A stretch of 34,176 nt of DNA, taken from the NCBI GenBank assembly GCA_003556385.1, contig PWRA01000135.1, forward strand, positions 1 through 34,176, read 5' to 3'. A program made the position numbers and the translations under genes. Source of the DNA: Dehalococcoidia bacterium (GTDB lineage Bacteria > Chloroflexota > Dehalococcoidia > GIF9 > AB-539-J10). The notes beneath the pieces were generated by a model. It was not told where the DNA came from, ran no database searches, and worked only from the letters and a program-made list of their open reading frames with translations. The stretch's first letter is position 1. The number at the start of each line of letters is the position of its first letter. Below, in pieces: positions 11,292 to 21,210 of this stretch.

Positions 11292-11386
11292 TGGGTTCAG
11301 TCACTAAGTGGAGAAAGAGAAAGATGTCAAAGCACAGGCATAAGAAGCTGCTTAAGAAGACGCGCTGGCAAAGGACACACAAGTAA
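11291..11386 (+). CDS. 31-aa very basic protein resembling bS22/mS38 (AURKAIP1/COX24 C-terminal domain family)
   Basis: ATG overlaps the rplW stop (TAATG); translates to [31 protein letters not shown]. Missing from the ORF track, whose shortest entries are ~60 aa. Pattern MGSV-K-(R)-MSK--H-KLL-KTR-QR recalled from actinobacterial bS22; not searched. Confidence 0.85.
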
Positions 11387-11396
11387 GGAGCGATTT

Positions 11397-12218
11397 GTGG
11401 GACTGAAGACCTATAATCCGACTTCTCCGGGCAGAAGATTCAAGGCCGGGGCTACGTTCGAAGAGCTAACCAAGGTTGCTCCTGAGAAGTCTCTGCTGGC
11501 GCCGCTGAAGAAGAGGGGCGGACGTAACAGTCGAGGTGTTGTTACGGTTCGTCGCAGAGGTGGCGGTAGCAAACGCAGGCTTCGGATCATCGATTTCAGG
11601 AGGGACAAGATTGCGGTTCCGGGCAAGGTGGCATCCGTTGAATATGACCCCAACAGATCAGCCCGCATTGCTCTGATCCACTACGCTGACGGAGAAAAGC
11701 GCTACATCCTTGCGCCCCTGGGCATCAAGGTGGGCGACACGATACAGGCAGGCGATGATGTCGATATAAGGCCGGGTAATGCATTGCCGTTGGGCGCCAT
11801 TCCCGTTGGGGCCCTGGTGCATAACATCGAGTTTGAGCCGGGCAAGGGAGGGAAACTTGTTCACAGCGCAGGAAGCTACGCCCGAATAGTAAGCAAGGAG
11901 GGCCAGTATGTGGTGCTCAAGCTTCCGTCAGGAGAGCTTCGCAAATTCCACGAGAAGTGCCGGGCTACCATCGGGCAGATAGGGAATGTGGATCACGGGA
12001 GCACGAAACTGGGCAAAGCCGGAAGCCGGAGATGGTTGGGCAAACGCCCTTCTGTCAGGGGCTCCGCTATGTCTCCTCGCGACCATCCGCACGGGGGTGG
12101 AGAGGGGAGAAGCCCTCGCGGAATGCATCCCAAGACTCCCTGGGGAAAGCCGGCTCTGGGGGCTAAGACCCGCAGGCGCAAGGCGTCGGATCGAATGATA
12201 GTCGAGAGGAGGAAGTAG
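11397..12218 (+). CDS. rplB: 50S ribosomal protein L2 (GTG start)
   Basis: [16 protein letters not shown]...[29 protein letters not shown]...[25 protein letters not shown] aaggag. Confidence 0.99.
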   Translation: MGLKTYNPTSPGRRFKAGATFEELTKVAPEKSLLAPLKKRGGRNSRGVVTVRRRGGGSKRRLRIIDFRRDKIAVPGKVASVEYDPNRSARIALIHYADGEKRYILAPLGIKVGDTIQAGDDVDIRPGNALPLGAIPVGALVHNIEFEPGKGGKLVHSAGSYARIVSKEGQYVVLKLPSGELRKFHEKCRATIGQIGNVDHGSTKLGKAGSRRWLGKRPSVRGSAMSPRDHPHGGGEGRSPRGMHPKTPWGKPALGAKTRRRKASDRMIVERRK

Positions 12219-12219
12219 G

Positions 12220-12510
12220 ATGTCACGGTCGCTTAGGAAAGGGCCTTTCTGTGAGCCGAAACTGCTCAGAAAGATAGAGGCGCTCAACGATTCGGGCGAG
12301 AAGACGGTGATAAAGACGTGGTCGCGGGCTTCTACTGTTCTCCCCCAGATGATAGGGCACACGATTGCAGTGCATAACGGCAGGAGGCATGTGCCGATTT
12401 TTATCACGGAGGCCATGGTGGGCCACAAACTGGCCGAGTTCGCTGCCACCAGAACATACAGGGGCCACGTCGCCAAAGCTAAGGGTCCTGTACAGGCAAG
12501 GAAGAAATAG
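12220..12510 (+). CDS. rpsS: 30S ribosomal protein S19
   Basis: [20 protein letters not shown]...[51 protein letters not shown]. Confidence 0.99.
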   Translation: MSRSLRKGPFCEPKLLRKIEALNDSGEKTVIKTWSRASTVLPQMIGHTIAVHNGRRHVPIFITEAMVGHKLAEFAATRTYRGHVAKAKGPVQARKK

Positions 12511-12516
12511 AGCGCG

Positions 12517-12855
12517 ATGAAGGTGAGATCTGTGGCTAAGGATGTGGGCATTTCGCCTCTGAAGGTCCGTCTGGCGATCGATATGGTCAGGGGAAAGAAG
12601 GTTGATGAGGCATTGACGCTTCTGGACTTTTCACCCAGGCCCGCGGCCCGGGCGGTAGCCAAGGTGATCAGATCGGCAGCAGCGAATGCGGAGAACAACT
12701 ACCAGATGTCACCCGCAGACCTGCGGATTACTGACATATACGCTGACAAAGGGCATACGCTCAAGAGGTTCCGGCCTCAGTCAAGAGGCAGAATAAGCCC
12801 TATTCTGAAACGGTCTAGTCGCATCACGGTCTACGTTGCGGAAAGGGAGGAGTAG
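12517..12855 (+). CDS. rplV: 50S ribosomal protein L22
   Basis: KDVGISPLKVRLAIDMVRGKKVDEALTLLDF...IKRS-like C-terminus (PILKRSSRITVYV). Confidence 0.98.
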   Translation: MKVRSVAKDVGISPLKVRLAIDMVRGKKVDEALTLLDFSPRPAARAVAKVIRSAAANAENNYQMSPADLRITDIYADKGHTLKRFRPQSRGRISPILKRSSRITVYVAEREE

Positions 12856-12857
12856 TT

Positions 12858-13538
12858 TTGGGACAAAAAGTTCATCCTTACGGTTTCAGGCTGGGCGTCA
12901 ACCAGGATTGGCGTGCCAAATGGTACGCGGGGAAGAACTACGCTCAGTTCCTTCTCGATGACCTGAGGCTACGCCGCGTTGTGGAGGAGAGATGTGCAGG
13001 CGGAGCGGTTGCCCGGGTGGAGACGGAACGCTCGGGAGACGAGGTGTATATCACCCTGTACTCGGCGCGCCCGGGTATCCTGATCGGCAGGGGGGGGCAG
13101 AACGTGGAAGCATTGAAGTCGGAACTGGAGAAGGTTAGCGGAGATAAGATCAGGCTAACTATCAGGGAGGTCGATCACCCTGAGCTCGAAGCTGTCCTGG
13201 TGGCTCGTAGCATAGCAGGACGTCTCGAAGAGAGGATTCCCTTCCGACGGGCCATGAGGCAGGCCTCTTTCCGGACTATGCAGGCGGGGGCTAAGGGAGT
13301 GAAGATAATGTGCAGAGGGAGACTCGGCGGGCTCGAGATCGCGAGGACTGAGACCGTTCACCAGGGTCAAATGCCGTTACACAAACTACGTGCCAATATC
13401 GATTACGGGGTGGCCGAGGCTCATACGCTGATGGGACGCATCGGAATCAAAGTATGGGTCTACAAGGGCGACATCGTACCCGAAGCGAAGGAGACAAGTG
13501 CTTCAACCGAAACGAGTGAAGTACCGCAAGGTACATAG
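12858..13538 (+). CDS. rpsC: 30S ribosomal protein S3
   Basis: [35 protein letters not shown]...[19 protein letters not shown] (KH domain); TTG start. Confidence 0.99.
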   Translation: MGQKVHPYGFRLGVNQDWRAKWYAGKNYAQFLLDDLRLRRVVEERCAGGAVARVETERSGDEVYITLYSARPGILIGRGGQNVEALKSELEKVSGDKIRLTIREVDHPELEAVLVARSIAGRLEERIPFRRAMRQASFRTMQAGAKGVKIMCRGRLGGLEIARTETVHQGQMPLHKLRANIDYGVAEAHTLMGRIGIKVWVYKGDIVPEAKETSASTETSEVPQGT

Positions 13539-13923
13539 AGGAAGACGGAAGGGCAGTGCCCATAGCGGGGACACCATTGCCTTCGGCGACTTCGCTGTGA
13601 GGGCCGAGGAATCCGCGTGGATAACCGCGCGACAGATCGAAGCCGCCCGCCGTGTGATTGTGCGCCATCTGCAGCGCGGGGGCAAGATGTGGATACGGGT
13701 TTTCCCGGACAAGGCCGTGACCAAGAAACCAGCCGAAACGAGAATGGGTAGCGGGAAAGGCGCTCCGGAGTACTGGGTGGCCGTGGTTAAGAGAGGCAGA
13801 ATCCTCTTCGAACTGGCCGGCGTGAAAGAAAACGTGGCAGCCGAGGCGGCGCACTTTGCGTCTTATAAGCTCCCGATAAGCACGAGTTTCGTCACGAGAG
13901 AGAGGCACAAAGTTGAAGGCTAG
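13498..13923 (+). CDS. rplP: 50S ribosomal protein L16 (GTG start inside rpsC)
   Basis: [52 protein letters not shown]. Confidence 0.98.
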   Translation: MLQPKRVKYRKVHRGRRKGSAHSGDTIAFGDFAVRAEESAWITARQIEAARRVIVRHLQRGGKMWIRVFPDKAVTKKPAETRMGSGKGAPEYWVAVVKRGRILFELAGVKENVAAEAAHFASYKLPISTSFVTRERHKVEG

Positions 13924-14113
13924 CGAGATTCGCGCTCTACCCGATCAAGAGCTGTTAACGAAGCTGGAAGAGGCCCACGAGGAGCTGTTCAACCTCCGTT
14001 TTCGGGTGGCCACCAGACAACTGGAGAATCATCGCGAGATTCCCAGAGTGAAGAAGAGGATTGCCAGGCTGGAGACGATAATGCGGGAAAGGGAGCTTGA
14101 CATAATAACATGA
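13913..14113 (+). CDS. rpmC: 50S ribosomal protein L29 (TTG start)
   Basis: [61 protein letters not shown]. Confidence 0.98.
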   Translation: MKASEIRALPDQELLTKLEEAHEELFNLRFRVATRQLENHREIPRVKKRIARLETIMRERELDIIT

Positions 14114-14397
14114 GTGATCTCGGCAGAAGAAAGGTCAGAGAGGGCTTGGTGGTGAGCGACAAGATGGATAAGACTGTGGTGGTCGCCGTAGAGACCAGAA
14201 CGGTCCACCCGCTTTACAGAAAGGGCGTCAGAGTCATAAAGAGATACAAGGTCCATGACGAAGGAAACACCTGTAGAACCGGAGACAAGGTGAAGATCAC
14301 GGAGACCCGCCCCTTATCCAAAGAGAAGAGATGGCGAGTGACACAGATAGTGTCGAAGAAAGAAGCTCGTGAAACCGGACAAGGACAGAAAGAATGA
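14110..14397 (+). CDS. rpsQ: 30S ribosomal protein S17
   Basis: [46 protein letters not shown]...[20 protein letters not shown]. Confidence 0.98.
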   Translation: MSDLGRRKVREGLVVSDKMDKTVVVAVETRTVHPLYRKGVRVIKRYKVHDEGNTCRTGDKVKITETRPLSKEKRWRVTQIVSKKEARETGQGQKE

Positions 14398-14759
14398 TCC
14401 AGGCCTATACGAGGCTCAAGATAGCCGATAATACTGGCGCAAAGCAGATCATGTGCATCAATGTGCTTGTTGGCGCCAGGAAGTATGCACGTATAGGCGA
14501 CATCATTGTAGCCACGGTAAAACGGGCCATACCGCACGGAATGGTTAAGGAGGGCGAAGTGGTGCGGGCTGTCGTTGTGCGTGTGGCGAAGGAGTATCGT
14601 CGTCCTGACGGATCGTATATCAGATTTGATGAAAACGCCGCGGTGGTTCTTGGTGATCGTAACAATCCCAAGGGCAGCCGCATTTTCGGCCCAGTGGCCC
14701 GAGAGCTCAGAGACAAGAACTTCACCAAGATAATATCGCTGGCGCCGGAGGTCCTCTAA
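14394..14759 (+). CDS. rplN: 50S ribosomal protein L14
   Basis: [25 protein letters not shown]...[25 protein letters not shown]. Confidence 0.99.
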   Translation: MIQAYTRLKIADNTGAKQIMCINVLVGARKYARIGDIIVATVKRAIPHGMVKEGEVVRAVVVRVAKEYRRPDGSYIRFDENAAVVLGDRNNPKGSRIFGPVARELRDKNFTKIISLAPEVL

Positions 14760-14760
14760 A

Positions 14761-15072
14761 GTGAGAATCAGAAGAGATGACAATGTGATGATAATTGCCG
14801 GCAAGGACCGCGGAAAGAGCGGAAAGGTACGTCGTACCTTTCCTAAGAAGGATAGGGTCGTGGTGGAAGGGCTCAACATCATCAAACGCCATTCGCGAGC
14901 TCGCAGGGCTACACGTCAGGCCGGGATAATCGAGCTTGAAGCTCCGATCCATGTATCGAACGTAATGCTGTTATGTGATAAATGCAGCAAACCTACGCGA
15001 ATCGGCGTCCGCTTTCTCGCAGACGGCAGGAGGGTGCGGGTCTGCAACTCGTGTCAGGAAGTGATCGACTGA
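14761..15072 (+). CDS. rplX: 50S ribosomal protein L24
   Basis: [44 protein letters not shown]...; C-terminal CDKC/CNSC zinc-ribbon-like motif. Confidence 0.98.
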   Translation: MRIRRDDNVMIIAGKDRGKSGKVRRTFPKKDRVVVEGLNIIKRHSRARRATRQAGIIELEAPIHVSNVMLLCDKCSKPTRIGVRFLADGRRVRVCNSCQEVID

Positions 15073-15077
15073 GGGTT

Positions 15078-15629
15078 ATGACTGTGAAATCTCGCCTGCA
15101 GGAAAGATATTGGTCCGAGGTGGCTCCCCAACTGAAAGCCCAGCTCGGCTATGACAACATAATGCAGTTGCCCAGATTAGAGAAGATCGTGCTCAGCATC
15201 GGTTTGGGCGAGGCCATTCAGGACGCCAGAGCTCTTGAGGCAGCCGAGAAAGATCTTGCAGCGATTTCGGGACAGCATCCCGTCACAACAAGGGCGAAGA
15301 AGCCCATTGCCGCCTTTAAGCTGCGGGCCGGTATGCCTATAGGAATGATGGTGACCTTGCGAGGCAAGAGAATGTATGATTTCTTTGACAAACTGGTCAG
15401 TGTCGTTCTGCCGAGGTTTCGAGATTTCCGCGGAACATCGCCAGATTCCTTCGATGGTCGGGGGAATTACAGCCTGGGAGTAAGAGAACAGACGGTTTTC
15501 ACCGAAATCGACTACGACAAGGTAGATAAGATTCGTGGGCTTGAGGTAACGATCGTCACTACCGCGCAGAATGACAGTGAAGCCAGAACCTTGCTGGAGT
15601 TATTGGGAATGCCGTTCAGGAGAACTTGA
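15078..15629 (+). CDS. rplE: 50S ribosomal protein L5 (ATG 15078; ORF-track start 14982 is inside rplX)
   Basis: [46 protein letters not shown]...[32 protein letters not shown]. Confidence 0.97.
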   Translation: MTVKSRLQERYWSEVAPQLKAQLGYDNIMQLPRLEKIVLSIGLGEAIQDARALEAAEKDLAAISGQHPVTTRAKKPIAAFKLRAGMPIGMMVTLRGKRMYDFFDKLVSVVLPRFRDFRGTSPDSFDGRGNYSLGVREQTVFTEIDYDKVDKIRGLEVTIVTTAQNDSEARTLLELLGMPFRRT

Positions 15630-15630
15630 T

Positions 15631-15816
15631 ATGGCGAAGCTATGTAAGATCGTTAAGTCAAAACGCCCGCCCAAGTACAGGGTGCAGCAACGTAACCGGT
15701 GCCAGCTATGCGGTAGGCCCCGCGCCTATATGCGCAAGTTCGCCCTGTGTCGGATTTGCTTTCGTGAGCTTGCCGTCACCGGGGTTATACCCGGAATAAG
15801 AAAGTCGAGTTGGTGA
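15631..15816 (+). CDS. rpsN: 30S ribosomal protein S14 type Z (zinc form)
   Basis: [61 protein letters not shown]; 61 aa with CxxC...CxxC. Confidence 0.98.
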   Translation: MAKLCKIVKSKRPPKYRVQQRNRCQLCGRPRAYMRKFALCRICFRELAVTGVIPGIRKSSW

Positions 15817-15821
15817 GACAG

Positions 15822-16217
15822 ATGACAGTTACTGATCCAATCGCTGATATGTTGACTCGAATACGTAATGCCGTGATGGTAGGTCATGATAGCGTGCTGA
15901 TACCTTCATCTCAGATGAAGCTATCTATCGCAAAGATCCTTAAGGACGAGGGATTCGTCGACCGCTATGAAGTGCTTAAGGGGAAACCGGAGTCCATGAT
16001 AAAGGTCCACCTCAAGTACTCGGATGAGCAGCCCGCAATCCTCGGTTTGGAAAGGGTGAGTAAGCCGGGCTTGAGGGTGTATGTGGAAAGACGCAAAATC
16101 CCTCGCGTCTACGGGGGCCTGGGTATCGCCATCCTGTCCACTTCCAGGGGTATCATGACGGGACAGGAGGCATGGAGGCAACGCCTTGGCGGTGAAATTC
16201 TGTGCTATGTGTGGTAA
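15822..16217 (+). CDS. rpsH: 30S ribosomal protein S8
   Basis: [45 protein letters not shown]...[33 protein letters not shown]. Confidence 0.98.
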   Translation: MTVTDPIADMLTRIRNAVMVGHDSVLIPSSQMKLSIAKILKDEGFVDRYEVLKGKPESMIKVHLKYSDEQPAILGLERVSKPGLRVYVERRKIPRVYGGLGIAILSTSRGIMTGQEAWRQRLGGEILCYVW

Positions 16218-16239
16218 ATCGACTCAGGAGTTGTGAATT

Positions 16240-16788
16240 ATGTCTCGTACAGGACTGCTTCCTATTGCAATACCTCAGGGTACTGAGGTGAAGATCGACG
16301 GGAGCGAAGTGATCGTCAAGGGAGGCAAGGGAGAACTCCGGCGTCGATTTCACCCCGACATCTCTATTGCTCTGGAGGACGGGGTCCTGACTGTGAGCCG
16401 GCCCACTGACAGCGTAGTTCACCGTTCGCTGCACGGGCTAACCCGGAGCCTACTGGCAAATATGGTCAGGGGAGTGAGCGAGGGCTTCGAAAGGGTGCTG
16501 GAGATTAACGGCGTCGGTTACAGAGCGCAGAAGACCGGCGACAAGCTTCAGCTCCAGGTAGGATATAGCAACACTGTGGAATTTGTGCCTCCCCCGGGTG
16601 TTAACATCAGCGTTGAGGGGGTGAACCGAGTACGCGTGGCCGGAATCGACAAAGAAGCAGTCGGTGAAGCGGCCGCTCAGATTCGGGCAGTGCGCCCTGC
16701 CGATTCTTACAAGGGGAAGGGCATAAAATACGCTGAAGAGCAGCTACATCTAAAGCCCGGCAAGGCGGGTAAGAGAGCCAAGAAATAG
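16240..16788 (+). CDS. rplF: 50S ribosomal protein L6
   Basis: [41 protein letters not shown]...[36 protein letters not shown]. Confidence 0.98.
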   Translation: MSRTGLLPIAIPQGTEVKIDGSEVIVKGGKGELRRRFHPDISIALEDGVLTVSRPTDSVVHRSLHGLTRSLLANMVRGVSEGFERVLEINGVGYRAQKTGDKLQLQVGYSNTVEFVPPPGVNISVEGVNRVRVAGIDKEAVGEAAAQIRAVRPADSYKGKGIKYAEEQLHLKPGKAGKRAKK

Positions 16789-16793
16789 CTACC

Positions 16794-17159
16794 ATGAGCA
16801 GGAAAGACGCGAAGGCAATCAGAAAGGTACGCCACATTCGGGTGAGGCGAAGAGTGGGCAGTACGGAAACGCGCCCTAGACTGGCAGTCTACCGTAGCCT
16901 GAACCACATCTATGCCCAGCTCATCGATGACTCTGTTGGCCGCACTCTTGCCTCGATGAGCACTCTGGACCCTGAGGTGAGAAGCAGGACCGATGGTACG
17001 GGGAAGACCAAGAAGGCCGAAACGGTGGGGACCATGCTCGCCGAGAAAGCAACGAGTAGAGGCATTAGGAAAGTGGTTTTTGATCGTGGCGGCTACACAT
17101 ATCACGGTCGGGTGAAGGCCCTGGCTGAGGCCGCCAGGAAGGCCGGACTGGAGTTTTGA
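16794..17159 (+). CDS. rplR: 50S ribosomal protein L18
   Basis: [45 protein letters not shown]...[28 protein letters not shown]. Confidence 0.98.
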   Translation: MSRKDAKAIRKVRHIRVRRRVGSTETRPRLAVYRSLNHIYAQLIDDSVGRTLASMSTLDPEVRSRTDGTGKTKKAETVGTMLAEKATSRGIRKVVFDRGGYTYHGRVKALAEAARKAGLEF

Positions 17160-17169
17160 GGATAAGCTT

Positions 17170-17727
17170 ATGAAACCAGTTACCAAAGCAAGAGAGAAGA
17201 GAACAAAGATCGACGCGACGGACCTGACGCTCGAGGAGAAACTGCTAGGTATCGATCGCGTAACCAAGGTGGTCAAGGGTGGCAGGCATCTGCGGTTCAG
17301 AGCTTCGGTAGTGGTGGGTGACGGGCAGGGACGCGTCGGGTTTGGCCTGGCGAAAGCGGCTGCCGTTCCTGAGGCAGTTCGCAAGGCGGGTGCCACGGCA
17401 CGGAAAGATATGATTGAGGTGCCCGTGAAGGAGGGAACCATCCCTCACGAGATCCTGGCCAAATTCGGAGCTTCGAAGGTCTGGTTGAAGCCGGCGGCGC
17501 CCGGCACCGGCTTGATCGTCAACCATACCTCTCGAGCCTTGCTCGAACTGGCAGGGGTTAAGAATGTTCTGGGCAAGTCGCTGGGCGGACCGAGCAAGAT
17601 CAACGTGGCTAAAGCAACGATGCTCGCCCTGGCCAGCTTGAAGAAGACCGAAGACGAAGAAGTAGTCGACGCAGAGGTTCCAGTTGATGTCGAGTCTCAG
17701 GAAGAAGGCGCAGATGAAGCAGAATGA
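17170..17727 (+). CDS. rpsE: 30S ribosomal protein S5 (acidic C-terminal tail)
   Basis: LEEKLLGIDRVTKVVKGGRHLRFRASVVVGDGQGRVGFGLAKAAAVPEAVRKA... Confidence 0.98.
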   Translation: MKPVTKAREKRTKIDATDLTLEEKLLGIDRVTKVVKGGRHLRFRASVVVGDGQGRVGFGLAKAAAVPEAVRKAGATARKDMIEVPVKEGTIPHEILAKFGASKVWLKPAAPGTGLIVNHTSRALLELAGVKNVLGKSLGGPSKINVAKATMLALASLKKTEDEEVVDAEVPVDVESQEEGADEAE

Positions 17728-18157
17728 GGTAAGGGGGCCCGGGGGCGCCAAACACAAGAGAAAACGCGTGGGCCGGGGAGACGGTAGCGGGCACGGCACC
17801 TACTCGGGGCGAGGCGTGAAAGGACAGAACTCTCGCTCGGGCGGTGGCGTGCGCCTTGGTTTCGAGGGTGGCCAGCTACCTCTGATAAAGCGGCTTCCAC
17901 ATAGAAGAGGTTTTACCAACATCTTCAGGGTCCAGTACAACGTAGTCAACGTGGGGAAGCTGGCGGTTTTTCCGCCGGAAACCGAGGTAACTCCCAGGGA
18001 ACTGCTGCAGGCGGGGTTGATCGGAACCGTTGATCGGCCGACCAAGATCCTCGGCCACGGCGATATCCGACACGCGCTGGTGGTTGCGGCAAGCAAGTTC
18101 TCTTCATCCGCCGAGCAGAAGATCGTCGCTGCGGGAGGTACGACAAAGCAGGCTTAG
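17714..18157 (+). CDS. rplO: 50S ribosomal protein L15 (probable ATG 17714, overlapping the rpsE end by 14 nt)
   Basis: MKQNEVRGPGGAKHKRKRVGRGDGSGHGTYSGRGVKGQNSRSGGGVRLGFEGGQLPLIKRLPHRRGFTN. Confidence 0.95.
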   Translation: MKQNEVRGPGGAKHKRKRVGRGDGSGHGTYSGRGVKGQNSRSGGGVRLGFEGGQLPLIKRLPHRRGFTNIFRVQYNVVNVGKLAVFPPETEVTPRELLQAGLIGTVDRPTKILGHGDIRHALVVAASKFSSSAEQKIVAAGGTTKQA

Positions 18158-18158
18158 C

Positions 18159-19454
18159 ATGCAGCACAGAAGAACCCAACCACGCCTCATCCAGGCAATG
18201 ATGGACACATGGAAGTTGCCTGATCTGAGGAAGAAGATTCTGTTCACACTGGGCATGCTCGTGGTCTTTCGCTTTCTGGCTCAGGTTCCATTGCCTGTAG
18301 TGGACCTCGATGCCTTACAGGAGCTGTTCAGGGATGTCCCCCTCATCGGCATGATCGACCTCTTCAGCGGCGGGGCTATGTCCAGTTTCAGTGTGGTCGC
18401 CACGGGCATCTACCCCTATATCACCGCTTCCATCATCATGCAGTTGCTGGTACCGGTTATCCCCAGGCTCCAGGCCATATCCCGGGAGGGAGAGTTCGGC
18501 AGACAAAGGATAAACCGGATTACCCACATGCTTACTGTGCCGCTGGCAGCGCTTCAAGGCTACGGCATGATTACGATTCTGGCTGCTGAAGGCGTTATGC
18601 TGCCCATCGGGCCCCTGGCCACAGCAACGACAGTGACCACGCTGGTTGCCGGCACGATGTTCCTGGTCTGGCTCGGCGAGTTGATTACCGAGCGCGGTAT
18701 CGGAAACGGGATATCCATCATAATCTTCGGTGGTATCGTCGCCAGCCTACCGGAGATGATCGGTCGTGGCTTCATAGCCGCCGACGATCCCGAAGGATTG
18801 ACCGCCTTCATCATACTCGCCCTTGCTACGCTGGTGCTTATCGTCATCTTCGTTGAGGCTCATAGGCGTATTCCTGTGCAGTACGCTCGGAGCACTTTCC
18901 GCAGCGGCCGGATGTACCGGCAATCGGGGTCGACTTACATACCGTTGCGTGTCAACACCGCCGGGATGATACCGATCATCTTCGCCCTGGCCATGATGCA
19001 GCTTCCCGGCACCATCGCGAGATTCGTCGGGGGCGCGGAGGGCACAGGCTTCTGGGCCACGGTATACACCATGTTTCAACCTGACACCTGGCTCTACCAG
19101 GGATTCTACTTCGCCCTGGTGATTGGCTTTGCTTTCTTCTATACGATGGTCATATTCGAGCAGATGAACCTGCCGCAGACTCTGCAGCAGCAGAGCGGCT
19201 TCATACCGGGGGTGCGGCCCGGAAAGACAACCGCTGATTACCTGAACAGGGTCATCAGGCGCATTACCTTCGGTGGTGCCCTCTTCCTGGCTCTGGTAGC
19301 CGTCTTGCCGTTCCTGGCTCAGCAGGTTACCGGAGTGACAGTGATCGTGATCGAGAGTACCGCCATGCTCATAGCTGTCGGCGTGGCTCTCGATACCATG
19401 AAGCAGCTGGAGTCTCAGTTGACCATGCGCCGGTACGAGGGTTTCCTGAAGTAA
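18159..19454 (+). CDS. secY: Protein translocase subunit SecY (ATG 18159 or 18198)
   Basis: DLRKKILFTLGMLVVFRFLAQVPLP...ITASIIMQLLVPVIPRLQ...RGIGNGISIIIFGGIVASLP; multispan membrane protein. Confidence 0.97.
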   Translation: MQHRRTQPRLIQAMMDTWKLPDLRKKILFTLGMLVVFRFLAQVPLPVVDLDALQELFRDVPLIGMIDLFSGGAMSSFSVVATGIYPYITASIIMQLLVPVIPRLQAISREGEFGRQRINRITHMLTVPLAALQGYGMITILAAEGVMLPIGPLATATTVTTLVAGTMFLVWLGELITERGIGNGISIIIFGGIVASLPEMIGRGFIAADDPEGLTAFIILALATLVLIVIFVEAHRRIPVQYARSTFRSGRMYRQSGSTYIPLRVNTAGMIPIIFALAMMQLPGTIARFVGGAEGTGFWATVYTMFQPDTWLYQGFYFALVIGFAFFYTMVIFEQMNLPQTLQQQSGFIPGVRPGKTTADYLNRVIRRITFGGALFLALVAVLPFLAQQVTGVTVIVIESTAMLIAVGVALDTMKQLESQLTMRRYEGFLK

Positions 19455-20110
19455 TGTATATAGTCATGCTGGGGGCTCCGGGGGCCGGGAAGGGAACCCA
19501 GGCGGAGATCCTCGCTCGCGAGACAGGGTTACCTCACATAGCTTCCGGCGACCTGTTCCGCCAGGCGCTCGAGCGGGGAACCGAGGAGGGCCTCAGGGCC
19601 AAGACCTATATGGACAAGGGAGAACTGGTGCCGGACGAGATAACCATCAGCATGATTCTCCAGAGAGTCGACAGCCCCGACTGTGCAGAGGGATGTCTCC
19701 TTGACGGGTTTCCCCGCACTCTACCTCAGGCCGAAGCGCTGGACAGGGCCTTTGAGCAGAGAGGAAAGGATATCGACAGGGCAATATACATTCAAGTGCC
19801 TGAGGAGGAACTGGTCAAACGCCTGAGCGGCCGATGGCTTTGTCGCAGTTGCCAGACGTCGTATCACGTGATAACCTCACCACCCGAGACACCCGGGAAG
19901 TGCGATAAGTGCGGTGGTGAGTTATATCAGCGTTCAGACGATAAGAAGGAGACAGTACAGGACCGACTGAGAGTCTTCTTTGCTCAGACCATGCCCATTC
20001 TGGATTACTATAAGAAACAGAGCAAGCTGATCACGGTGAACGGGAATCTGGACATACAGGGGGTAGCCGGCGAGATAATCTCTGCACTCCAAGCGCCGAT
20101 GTCGCGCTGA
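19454..20110 (+). CDS. adk: Adenylate kinase with LID zinc-type cysteines
   Basis: MYIVMLGAPGAGKGTQAEILARETGLPHIASGDLFRQAL...DGFPRTLPQAEAL; LID CRSCQTSYHVI...CDKCGGELYQRSDDKKETVQDRL. Confidence 0.98.
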   Translation: MYIVMLGAPGAGKGTQAEILARETGLPHIASGDLFRQALERGTEEGLRAKTYMDKGELVPDEITISMILQRVDSPDCAEGCLLDGFPRTLPQAEALDRAFEQRGKDIDRAIYIQVPEEELVKRLSGRWLCRSCQTSYHVITSPPETPGKCDKCGGELYQRSDDKKETVQDRLRVFFAQTMPILDYYKKQSKLITVNGNLDIQGVAGEIISALQAPMSR

Positions 20111-20128
20111 GAGCGAGCTGGGGAGACC

Positions 20129-20911
20129 ATGGGGGTTCCTCCGAAGGTGCGCTGCCGATACAGGCTGAACAGAATGTTAATCATAAAGTCTACTGAGGAG
20201 ATAGCCATCATGCGCAAGTGCGGCAGGATTCTCGCTGCTATCCTGGACAGACTACGAGCGGAGATCAGATCCGGGATCAAGACCGACTATCTGGACACGA
20301 TAGTGGCCGAAGAGTCCGAGAGACGGGGGGTCATTCCGTCCTTCAAGAATTACCGCGGCTTTCCAGCCAACCTATGTGTCTCGGTGAACGATGAGATAGT
20401 CCACGGAATCCCCGGCGCACGCATACTGGAGGAAGGAGACATCGTCTCTGTGGACGTAGGAGCAAGACTCGACGGCTTTCATACTGATGCTGCCATAACC
20501 GTGGGTCTGGGACAGATAGGCAGAGAGGCAGAGGAGCTGATATCGGCTACAGAAGTCGCTCTGAAGGCAGGCATCGCGCAGGCCAGGTGCGGGGTATCGC
20601 TGACGAATATCTCCTCTGCGATACAGCATTACGTTGAGTCCAGAGGGTTTTCTGTGGTTAGAGAATACACCGGGCATGGATTGGGCCGGGAGCTTCACGA
20701 AGACCCCCAAGTGCCCAATTTTGTGGCTGGGAAGGACCTCTTGCTCCGTAGAGGTATGACTCTCGCTATCGAGCCCATGGTTAATGCCGGCGACTGGCGC
20801 ACCAAGGTTGCGCCCAACCAGTGGACGGTACAGACTGCCGACGGGAGTCTGTCGGCGCATTTTGAACATACCATTGCCATAGGCGACGATGAGGCTGAGA
20901 TACTCGCCTAG
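20129..20911 (+). CDS. map: Methionine aminopeptidase type I (start at 20129 or 20174 unresolved)
   Basis: IKSTEEIAIMRKCGRILAAILDRL...YTGHGLGRELHEDPQVPNF...GMTLAIEPMVNAG...FEHTIAI. Confidence 0.96.
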   Translation: MGVPPKVRCRYRLNRMLIIKSTEEIAIMRKCGRILAAILDRLRAEIRSGIKTDYLDTIVAEESERRGVIPSFKNYRGFPANLCVSVNDEIVHGIPGARILEEGDIVSVDVGARLDGFHTDAAITVGLGQIGREAEELISATEVALKAGIAQARCGVSLTNISSAIQHYVESRGFSVVREYTGHGLGRELHEDPQVPNFVAGKDLLLRRGMTLAIEPMVNAGDWRTKVAPNQWTVQTADGSLSAHFEHTIAIGDDEAEILA

Positions 20912-20928
20912 CCAGGTGTTGATCAAGG

Positions 20929-21147
20929 ATGGCCAAGAAAGAAAGGATAGAGGTTGAGGGCAGGGTGAACACAGTCTTGCCCAACACCATGTTCCGGGTT
21001 GAGTTGCCCAACGGACACCAGGTATTGGCCCACATTTCGGGCAAGATGAGGAAGCATTACATTAAGATTCTGCCCGGGGACAGGGTCCTGGTGGAGCTTT
21101 CCCCCTATGATCTGAGCCGGGGCCGGATCACTTATCGGCTCAAGTAG
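20929..21147 (+). CDS. infA: Translation initiation factor IF-1
   Basis: [72 protein letters not shown]. Confidence 0.99.
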   Translation: MAKKERIEVEGRVNTVLPNTMFRVELPNGHQVLAHISGKMRKHYIKILPGDRVLVELSPYDLSRGRITYRLK

Positions 21148-21148
21148 T

Positions 21149-21177
21149 TTGACAGGTAGCGTGAGAAGGTTTATCAT
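21149..21177 (+). promoter_or_regulatory. Putative internal promoter upstream of rpmJ-rpsM-rpsK-rpsD-rpoA
   Basis: TTGACA (21149-21154), 17-bp spacer, TATCAT (21172-21177), in the infA-rpmJ intergenic gap. Confidence 0.65.
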
Positions 21178-21210
21178 TACAAGGTTTGCCTCAGCGACAG
21201 GTGACGAGAG

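Noticed and set aside
11928-12698. 256-aa minus-strand ORF across rplB-rpsS-rplV
   Set aside because: Antisense to three unambiguous ribosomal protein genes.
13090-13097. G8 tract in rpsC as a possible slippage or frameshift site
   Set aside because: It encodes the conserved KH-domain IGRGGQN motif in an essential gene; no alternative frame product is evident.
14097-14120. TTGACATAATAACATGAG near the end of rpmC as an internal promoter
   Set aside because: No acceptable -10 at 16-18 bp from the TTGACA.
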